In this document: in pieces, positions 23,119-28,160 of the stretch
How the letters are laid out: each line of letters opens with the position of its first letter
Position numbering within the stretch: position 1 is the first letter of the stretch
Source of the DNA: JBIIUJ01 sp044340025
Lineage (GTDB): Bacteria > Pseudomonadota > Alphaproteobacteria > Caulobacterales > Aquidulcibacteraceae
Reading direction: 5' to 3'
Assembly (NCBI GenBank): GCA_044340025.1
Contig: JBIIUJ010000020.1
Coordinates: forward strand, 1-28,160
Length of the DNA stretch: 28,160 nt
Made by a program: the position numbers and the translations under genes
The notes under the pieces: model-generated
Database searches by the model: none
The model's input: the letters and a program-made list of their open reading frames with translations, nothing else
Told to the model about the DNA's origin: nothing

Positions 23119-25467
23119 ATGACGCTGCCTGCCCTCGCGCCTGCTCCCGCCGCGGCCGATATCGCCGCCCTGAAGCGCCTTGATGAGCGCATTTTGTGGC
23201 TCGCCTCCTGGACGATCCACAACGCCAACCATCTGCGCGAGAGCCGCGACGGGCTGAAGGTGGGGGGGCATCAGGCCTCCTGCGCGTCCATGACCACGCT
23301 GATGACGGCGCTGTATTTCCATGCGCTGCGGCCGGAAGACCGTGTGGCGGTGAAGCCGCACGCCAGCCCCGTGTTCCACGCGATCCAGACGCTGTTTGGC
23401 CGCCAGAGCGTGGATCAGCTCCAGCGCTTCCGCGCTTTTGGCGGCGCCCAATCCTATCCCAGCCGCACCAAGGACAAGGACGATGTGGATTTCTCCACCG
23501 GGTCCGTCGGGCTGGGCGTGGCGGTCACGGCCTTCGCCTCGCTGGTGCAGGATTATCTCACCGCCCACCGCCTGCTGCCGGACGAGCGGCGCGGCCGGTT
23601 CATCGCGCTGCTGGGCGATGCGGAGCTGGATGAGGGCAATATCTATGAGGCCCTGATTGAGGCCTACAAGCACGACATCCGCAACACCTGGTGGATCGTC
23701 GACTATAACCGCCAGAGCCTGGACGCCACCACGTCGGATCGGATGTGGGACCGCTTCGACGACATTTTCGAGACCGCCGGCTGGGAAGTGCTGACCCTCA
23801 AATATGGCGCCCGTCAGCGCGCGGCCTTTGCAGAGCCCGGCGGCGAGGCGCTGCGCGACTGGATCGATCATTGCCCCAATGCGCTTTATGCGGCGCTGAC
23901 CTATGAGGGCGGGGCAGCCTGGCGAGAGCGGCTGATGGCGGAGCTGCCGGAAGGGCCGCCCCGCGCCCTGATCGCGCGCTTTTCCGACGAGGCGCTGTCG
24001 GAGTTGATGACCCAGCTCGGCGGCCATTGCCTCGAGACGATCCTGGAGGCCTATGCCCGGGCGGCCGCGGATGATCGGCCCAAGCTGCTCATCGCCTATA
24101 CGGTCAAGGGCTGGCGATTGCCGTTCCAGGGCCACAAGGACAATCACGCCGGCCTGATGACGCCGGCCCAGATCGATGCGCTGCGCACCCGGCTCGGCGT
24201 GCCGGAGGGGCAGGAATGGGAGGCGCTGGCGGGCCTGGCGCCGGCCGAGCGGGCGCAGCTTGAGGCGCTCATCGCGGGCTGCGCTTTCGCCGCCCCGGGG
24301 CAGCGCCGGTTTCAGGCGCCCAAAATCGCCATCCCCGCCCGCTTTCCGGCGCCGGAAGGCGCAAGCCAATCCACCCAGGCCGCGTTCGGCAAGATCCTGA
24401 ACGAGCTGGCGCGCGACAGCTCCGATTTCGCCGCCCGGCTTGTCACGACCTCGCCCGACGTGACGGTTTCCACCAACCTCGGCGCCTTCGTGAACCGGCG
24501 CGGCCTGTTCCGGCGCTCGGAAACCACCGACGTGTTCAAGGAACGCCGGATCGCCAGCCCCCAGACATGGGCCGGCCGCCAGACGGGCCAGCACATCGAG
24601 CTGGGCATCGCCGAGCACAATCTCTTCCTGATGCTCGCCGCGCTCGGTCTGTCTGCGCCGTTGCATGGCGAGCGGCTGTTTCCCATCGGCACGCTCTACG
24701 ACCCGTTCATCGCGCGCGGGCTCGATGCGCTGAATTACGCCTGCTATCAGGACGCGCGCTTCCTGCTCGTGGCCACGCCATCTGGGCTTACGCTGGGGCC
24801 GGAAGGCGGCGCGCACCAGTCGATCAACACGCCGCTGATCGGCATGGGCCAGCCGGGGCTTTCCTCGTGGGAGCCGGCCTTCGCCGACGAACTGGCGCTG
24901 CTGATGCAGCGCGCCTTCGCCCGGATGCAGGAGCCGGAGGGCGAAAGCGCCTATCTGCGGCTTTCCACACGCGTGATCGACCAGCCGGCGCGGACAGATG
25001 GCGCCTGGGAGGCCGGCGCTCTGGAGGGCGGATACTGGCTGCGCGCACCAGCGCCGGGGGCCGATCTCGCCATCGTCTATCAGGGGGCCGTGGCGCCGGA
25101 GGCTCTGGCCGCATGGGAAGCCGTGCAGGACGATCATCCCGGGGCCGGCCTTCTGGCCGTGACCTCCACAGACCGGCTGCACAAGGGCTGGACGGCGGCG
25201 GGCCGCTCGCGCTGGACCTCCGGCGCCCGAGCCGAGGCCCATATCGAGCGCCTGCTCGCGCCGCTCAGCCCCGCAGCAGGCCTCGTGACGGTGCTCGATG
25301 GCGCGCCGGCCGCCCTCTCCTGGCTCGGCTCGGTCCGCGGCATGCGCGTGCGCGCGCTGGGGGTGGAGCGGTTCGGCCAGACGGGCGATCTGCCAGACCT
25401 CTATGCCGAATACCGGCTCGACGCCGATGCCATCCTGGACGCCGCAGCCGATCTGGCGCTGCGCTAG
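23119..25467 (+). CDS. AceE-like homodimeric 2-oxoacid dehydrogenase E1 / transketolase-like enzyme
   Basis: This is a thiamine-diphosphate enzyme of 782 residues, shorter than E. coli AceE (887). Similarity to the homodimeric E1 family is seen at GGHQASCASMTTLMTALYFH (about 49-68), KPHASPVFHAIQTLFGR and the ThDP-Mg motif, here GDAELDEGN (166-174) followed 23 residues later by YNRQSLD (196-202). The family's GDG is GDA here. The C-terminal half contains HIELGIAEHNLFLMLAALGL and matches the transketolase pyrimidine-binding domain with its conserved glutamate. No E2 or E3 gene is nearby, so the partner is unknown. It could be a pyruvate or 2-oxobutyrate (MdeB-like) E1, or a stand-alone oxoacid or transketolase-like enzyme. 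The ribosome site is weak (AAGCAGG). Upstream is the terminator of the acyl-CoA synthetase. Confidence 0.84.
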   Translation: MTLPALAPAPAAADIAALKRLDERILWLASWTIHNANHLRESRDGLKVGGHQASCASMTTLMTALYFHALRPEDRVAVKPHASPVFHAIQTLFGRQSVDQLQRFRAFGGAQSYPSRTKDKDDVDFSTGSVGLGVAVTAFASLVQDYLTAHRLLPDERRGRFIALLGDAELDEGNIYEALIEAYKHDIRNTWWIVDYNRQSLDATTSDRMWDRFDDIFETAGWEVLTLKYGARQRAAFAEPGGEALRDWIDHCPNALYAALTYEGGAAWRERLMAELPEGPPRALIARFSDEALSELMTQLGGHCLETILEAYARAAADDRPKLLIAYTVKGWRLPFQGHKDNHAGLMTPAQIDALRTRLGVPEGQEWEALAGLAPAERAQLEALIAGCAFAAPGQRRFQAPKIAIPARFPAPEGASQSTQAAFGKILNELARDSSDFAARLVTTSPDVTVSTNLGAFVNRRGLFRRSETTDVFKERRIASPQTWAGRQTGQHIELGIAEHNLFLMLAALGLSAPLHGERLFPIGTLYDPFIARGLDALNYACYQDARFLLVATPSGLTLGPEGGAHQSINTPLIGMGQPGLSSWEPAFADELALLMQRAFARMQEPEGESAYLRLSTRVIDQPARTDGAWEAGALEGGYWLRAPAPGADLAIVYQGAVAPEALAAWEAVQDDHPGAGLLAVTSTDRLHKGWTAAGRSRWTSGARAEAHIERLLAPLSPAAGLVTVLDGAPAALSWLGSVRGMRVRALGVERFGQTGDLPDLYAEYRLDADAILDAAADLALR

Positions 25468-25473
25468 CGCCCC

Positions 25474-25548
25474 CTCATCCCGGCCAAAGCCAAGCGCAGA
25501 GCCGGGAGCTTGGGCCTGCAGGAGATCCTCGCCTTCGCGAGGATGACG
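25474..25548. repeat. REP-doublet element, copy 5
   Basis: This near-full copy starts (C)CTCATCC instead of CGTCATCC and ends GGATGACG. The right hairpin has the loop variant CTTC (ATCCTCGC-CTTC-GCGAGGAT). It begins seven bases after the stop of the E1-like gene. Confidence 0.82.
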
Positions 25549-25580
25549 GCGGGGGTGCGAGGGTGACGGTGGGGGCGCCC

Positions 25581-25652
25581 CGTCATCCCGGCTGGAGCGA
25601 AGCGGAGAGCCGGGACCTCGGGCACGGGATCCTCGCCTTCGCGAGGATGACG
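25581..25652. repeat. REP-doublet element, copy 6
   Basis: This 72-base copy has ends CGTCATCC and GGATGACG, and the right loop again is CTTC, as in copy 5. The two share that variant and the one-sided orientation, suggesting local duplication. Confidence 0.85.
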
Positions 25653-25667
25653 GCGGGGGGTGCGCGC

Positions 25668-25709
25668 CGTCATCCCGGCCGAAGCGGAGCGCAGAGCCGG
25701 GACCTTGGG
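25668..25709. repeat. REP-doublet element, left-arm fragment
   Basis: The left hairpin from CGTCATCC to CCGGGACC is present, but no right arm follows. The remainder of the gap up to the comF start holds no gene. Confidence 0.7.
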
Positions 25710-25765
25710 CGCTGCGGCGATCCATCCCATCGCGCGGGCGCGCGGCGCGGCTAGCGTGGGGGGCG

Positions 25766-26509
25766 ATGCATGCGCCACGCCTGATCCTGCGCGCAGCGGC
25801 CGATCTGCTCTGGCCGCCGCGATCGCTCCTGTCAGAAGCGCGGGTGGATCGGCCGGGCGGCATCGAATCCGATCTCTGGCGCGCGCTCGATTTCCTGGGC
25901 GGTCCGGTGTGCGTGCGCTGCGGCATGCCGTTGCCTGAGGCGACCAGCCCGGAAAGCGTCTGCCCTGTCTGCATCGCCGATCCGCCGCCGTTCGAGCGGG
26001 CGCGCGCGGCGCTGGCCTATGATGATCTGTCTCGGCCCATGATCCTCGCCTTCAAGCACGGCGGGCGGCGCGACGGGGTGGGCGCCTTCGCCACCTGGCT
26101 GGCGGGGGCTGCGCCCTTCGCCGCCGAGGCCGACTGGATCGCGCCCACGCCGCTGCATTGGCGGAGGCTGGTGGGGCGAGGCTTCAATCAGGCAGGCGTG
26201 CTCGCCGGCGCGCTGGCCCGGCGGGTGGGCAGACCGTTTGCGCCCGACCTCCTGATCCGCAAACGCGCGACGCCGAGCCAGGCCGGCCTTTCCGCGCGTG
26301 GCCGGGCCCGCAACGTGACCGGCGCCTTCGCGGTGCGCCCGCGCTGGCGTGCGGCCATCGCGGGCAAGCGCATCCTGCTGATCGATGACGTTTACACCAC
26401 AGGGGCCACGGTGCGCGCCTGCGCGGCGGCGCTTGTGCGCGCGGGCGCGGCCGCTGTGGATGTGGCCTGCCTCGCGCGCGTTGTGCGGCCTGCCGAACTG
26501 CCTATATGA
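25766..26509 (+). CDS. ComF-family phosphoribosyltransferase-like protein
   Basis: This is a ComF-type protein of 247 residues. The zinc-ribbon-like part keeps one pair of CxxC motifs, Cys49/Cys52 and Cys66/Cys69. The phosphoribosyltransferase domain follows, with RGFNQA, the Ser/Thr-rich PSQAGLSARGRARNVTGAF, and the PRPP-binding loop LLIDDVYTTGAT. ComF proteins help DNA transformation in some bacteria, though most proteobacterial members have no proven role. The usual first cysteine pair after the N-terminal PPR motif is replaced (PPRSLLSEARV). The ATG has GGGGGG five bases upstream. It is the first gene of a cluster with grxC, the nitrilase and DUF1178, an order often seen in alphaproteobacteria. 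Confidence 0.88.
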   Translation: MHAPRLILRAAADLLWPPRSLLSEARVDRPGGIESDLWRALDFLGGPVCVRCGMPLPEATSPESVCPVCIADPPPFERARAALAYDDLSRPMILAFKHGGRRDGVGAFATWLAGAAPFAAEADWIAPTPLHWRRLVGRGFNQAGVLAGALARRVGRPFAPDLLIRKRATPSQAGLSARGRARNVTGAFAVRPRWRAAIAGKRILLIDDVYTTGATVRACAAALVRAGAAAVDVACLARVVRPAELPI

Positions 26510-26531
26510 CGCTCCCAAGACGGAGCCCGAC

Positions 26532-26786
26532 ATGGCCAAGGTCACGATCTATACGAAGTTCATGTGCCCCTATTGCGTGCGCGCGCTGAGCCTTCTGCGC
26601 GCCAAGGGCGCCAGCATCGACGAGATCGATGGCGCATCCGACCCCGTAGTGCGCGGGGAGATGAACCAGCGCTCCGGGCGCAACACCTTCCCGCAGATCT
26701 TCATTGGCGACACCCATGTGGGCGGCTGCGATGATCTCTTGGCGCTGGAGGCGCGCGGCGGGCTCGACCCGCTTCTGGCGGCGTGA
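26532..26786 (+). CDS. grxC: Glutaredoxin 3
   Basis: This 84-residue monodomain dithiol glutaredoxin reduces disulphides with glutathione. The active site is CPYC (12-15). The cis-proline is in TFPQIF and the GSH-binding GGCDDL follows. The length is typical. The start ATG lies 22 bases after comF. Its stop overlaps the start of the next gene in GTGA, so it is translationally coupled to the nitrilase. Together with the downstream amidase it may serve glutathione metabolism. Confidence 0.95.
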   Translation: MAKVTIYTKFMCPYCVRALSLLRAKGASIDEIDGASDPVVRGEMNQRSGRNTFPQIFIGDTHVGGCDDLLALEARGGLDPLLAA

Positions 26787-27613
26787 CGCAGGCCCGTTTC
26801 AAGGCGGCTGTCGTCCAATTGCGCACGGGGACAGACCCCGCGCGCAATCGCGACCATGTTGAATCCCACGTGCGCGCCGCCGCAGCCGCTGGCGCAACCC
26901 TCATCGCCACGCCTGAAGGCTCCAACCTGCTCCAGCGTGACAAGGCGGTGTTTGCGCAGGTCGCGCCGCTGGTCGACGACGCCGAGACGCATGCGTTCTG
27001 GTCGGGCCTGGCGGCCGACCTCGGCGTGACGCTGCTGGCCGGCTCATGCGTGTTTCGCCGACCGGGCGGCAAGGCCGCCAACCGCAGCCTGCTGTTCGGA
27101 CCGGACGGGGCCGAACTTGCCCGCTACGACAAGATTCACCTGTTCGATGTGAACTTGGGGGTGGGGCAGGAGAGCCGCGAGAGCGCGACCTATGATCCGG
27201 GTGCGGCAGCCGTGCTGGCCGAGACGCCCGTGGGCCGGTTGGGCCTGACCATCTGTTATGATCTGCGCTTTCCCCATCTCTATCGCGCGCTGGCGCAGGC
27301 AGGCGCGGAGATTCTCGCCATTCCCGCCGCCTTCACCCGCCCTACCGGCGTGGCGCACTGGGAGGTGCTGATGCGCGCGCGCGCCATCGAGACCGGGGCC
27401 TATGTGCTGGCGCCCGCCCAGGGCGGCACGCACGAGGACGGCCGCCAGACCTGGGGCCGCTCGCTCATCGTGGACCCCTGGGGCGCGATTGCCGCCGGCT
27501 TGGACCATGACGAACCGGGCTTCGCCATCGCCGAGATCGACCTCGCCCGCGTGCATGCCGCGCGCGCCAGCATCCCGGCCTGGGGCCTCGACCAGCCTTT
27601 CGCCGCGCCATGA
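26783..27613 (+). CDS. Nitrilase-superfamily carbon-nitrogen hydrolase (Nit1-like amidase)
   Basis: This 276-residue protein has the Glu-Lys-Cys catalytic triad: Glu45 in TPEGSN, Lys117 in YDKIHLFD and Cys158 in LTICYDLRFP. The latter motif and the sequence HWEVLMRARAIETGAYV are typical of the Nit1/Nit2-type omega-amidase branch. Close relatives hydrolyse deaminated glutathione, a side product of transaminases, and the adjoining glutaredoxin gene fits a glutathione-linked role, although this was not proven here. The GTG start overlaps the grxC stop, and its own stop overlaps the start of the DUF1178 gene by 4 bases. Confidence 0.93.
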   Translation: MTQARFKAAVVQLRTGTDPARNRDHVESHVRAAAAAGATLIATPEGSNLLQRDKAVFAQVAPLVDDAETHAFWSGLAADLGVTLLAGSCVFRRPGGKAANRSLLFGPDGAELARYDKIHLFDVNLGVGQESRESATYDPGAAAVLAETPVGRLGLTICYDLRFPHLYRALAQAGAEILAIPAAFTRPTGVAHWEVLMRARAIETGAYVLAPAQGGTHEDGRQTWGRSLIVDPWGAIAAGLDHDEPGFAIAEIDLARVHAARASIPAWGLDQPFAAP

Positions 27614-28065
27614 TCCGCTATGCCCTTCTGTGCGCGCACGACCACGCCTGGGACGCGTGGTTTGCGTCCTCGGCGAGCTATGACGATCAGGCGGAACGCG
27701 GGCTTGTGGCCTGTCCGGTGTGTGGCTCGACCGACGTGCGCAAGGCGCCCATGGCCCCGGCGGTGATCTCCTCGAAGTCCGATCGCCCGCCTGCGCCGGT
27801 GGCGACGCCCCCGGACGGACTGGAGGCGCCAGCGCCGGTGAAGGCGTTTTTCGAGCAGTGGCGACAGCATATCGCCGAGAATTACGACTATGTCGGCGAC
27901 GCTTTCGCGCAGGAAACGCGCAGGATGCTCGACGGCGACAGCGAGGAACGGCTGATCTATGGCGAAGCCACGCCGGAGGAGGCCCGCGCCCTGATAGAAG
28001 AAGGCGCTCCTGTGGCGCCGCTGCCCGCCGCCGCCAGCCCGAAAAGCCACAAGGCCCTCAACTAG
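27610..28065 (+). CDS. DUF1178 family protein with zinc-ribbon-like motif
   Basis: This 151-residue DUF1178 protein has unknown function. The N-terminal MIRYALLCAHDHAWDAWFAS and CPVCGSTDVRKAPMAP (about 35-50) carry three cysteines and a histidine pattern suited to a small metal site. The middle is an acidic/aromatic region with NYDYVGDAFAQETRRM, typical of the family, and the end is Ala/Pro/Lys-rich. The ATG overlaps the amidase stop. The last codon and TAG are immediately followed by an IS630-type end, but the C-terminus looks complete, so the insertion seems not to have truncated the protein. Confidence 0.9.
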   Translation: MIRYALLCAHDHAWDAWFASSASYDDQAERGLVACPVCGSTDVRKAPMAPAVISSKSDRPPAPVATPPDGLEAPAPVKAFFEQWRQHIAENYDYVGDAFAQETRRMLDGDSEERLIYGEATPEEARALIEEGAPVAPLPAAASPKSHKALN

Positions 28066-28160
28066 AGCGGTTTGCGTTCAGTCTGCATCGTACCCACAAC
28101 TGGTGAAGTAGTTTCGGCACTCGTTGGGCTCGAACAGGTCGATCAGGTGACCGATTGCGG
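28065..28160 (-). mobile_element. IS630-family insertion sequence, left end (partial)
   Basis: After the TA of the DUF1178 stop codon the sequence GAGCGGTTTGCGTTCAGTCT begins and then carries a transposase frame on the minus strand. IS630 elements insert at TA dinucleotides, which fits. The right end, and so the length and the inverted repeat, lies outside the window, so the exact boundary is inferred. Confidence 0.6.
28078..28160 (-). CDS. C-terminal end of an IS630-family transposase (partial)
   Basis: The minus-strand frame reads 26 complete residues, AIGHLIDLFEPNECRNYF followed by TSCGYDAD, and then a stop at 28080-28078. The pattern LxxxFxPxECxNYFxxxGY is a recognisable C-terminal signature of IS630-type DDE transposases. 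The rest is cut off by the window edge. Whether the full gene is intact cannot be seen. Confidence 0.72.
   Translation of the reverse strand, partial: AIGHLIDLFEPNECRNYFTSCGYDAD

Noticed and set aside
23086..25974. 962-codon minus-strand frame opposite the E1-like gene and into comF
   Set aside because: Biased, repetitive Arg/Gly/Ala/Gln/His-rich translation crossing two real genes and a repeat cluster, with no recognisable motif.
1..28160. CRISPR arrays, tRNA or rRNA genes
   Set aside because: No regularly spaced identical repeats with unique spacers, no cloverleaf-compatible segments and no rRNA-like stretches were noticed by eye; the recurring units are palindromic intergenic repeats. 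An automated tRNA scan was not possible.

Overview
The window is about 28 kb of GC-rich alphaproteobacterial chromosome. The lineage call rests on four things: the order rimP-nusA-ylxR-infB-rbfA-truB-rpsO-pnp, the fused YlxR/L7Ae-like protein, the comF-grxC-nitrilase-DUF1178 cluster, and a large TonB-dependent receptor of the kind abundant in Caulobacterales/Maricaulales/Parvularculales-like marine bacteria. The genus is not determined. Function calls are from protein reading, not database search.

Layout. (1) 1-2017: the last codons of an unidentified gene, a VapBC-type toxin-antitoxin pair on the minus strand with a perfect 25-base palindrome just upstream of the antitoxin, and a plus-strand cytochrome P450. 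(2) 2023-5408, all minus: ubiA, an AlkA-like DNA glycosylase, a small secreted protein, a GNAT acetyltransferase and thiD; two of the four junctions are 4-base stop/start overlaps. (3) 5409-10140: a repeat-filled gap with an intrinsic terminator, a 1019-residue TonB-dependent receptor (minus), a divergent PfkB sugar kinase, and a convergent small cytochrome c whose 3' end overlaps the kinase. (4) 10141-20855: a gap with two REP-like elements, then a terminator-like leader directly before rimP, followed by the complete transcription/translation/RNA-decay block. An uncharacterised lipoprotein gene sits between infB and rbfA and overlaps rbfA by 8 bases. (5) 20856-25467: more REP-like elements, an unlisted 57-codon membrane-protein gene with its own terminator, an acyl-CoA synthetase whose Shine-Dalgarno lies in a perfect hairpin, and an orphan homodimeric E1 (AceE-like) thiamine-diphosphate enzyme. 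(6) 25468-28160: a third REP-like cluster, then comF, grxC, a nitrilase-family amidase and a DUF1178 zinc-ribbon protein. The window ends in the C-terminus of an IS630-type transposase that begins at the DUF1178 stop codon.

How the genes work together: rimP to pnp is the conserved block for 30S maturation (RimP, RbfA), transcription elongation/termination (NusA), initiation (IF-2), tRNA pseudouridylation (TruB), S15, and mRNA decay (PNPase). The other genes are mostly housekeeping or catabolic (ubiquinone, thiamine, alkylation repair, thiol/amide metabolism). The larger gaps (5409-5709, 10141-10542, 20856-21216, 25468-25765) hold palindromic repeats and terminators, not genes. I found no clear new multi-gene system. 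The most interesting leads are the rimP leader, the lipoprotein in the infB-rbfA gap, the small membrane protein, the structured 5' leaders at two genes, and the REP-doublet elements.
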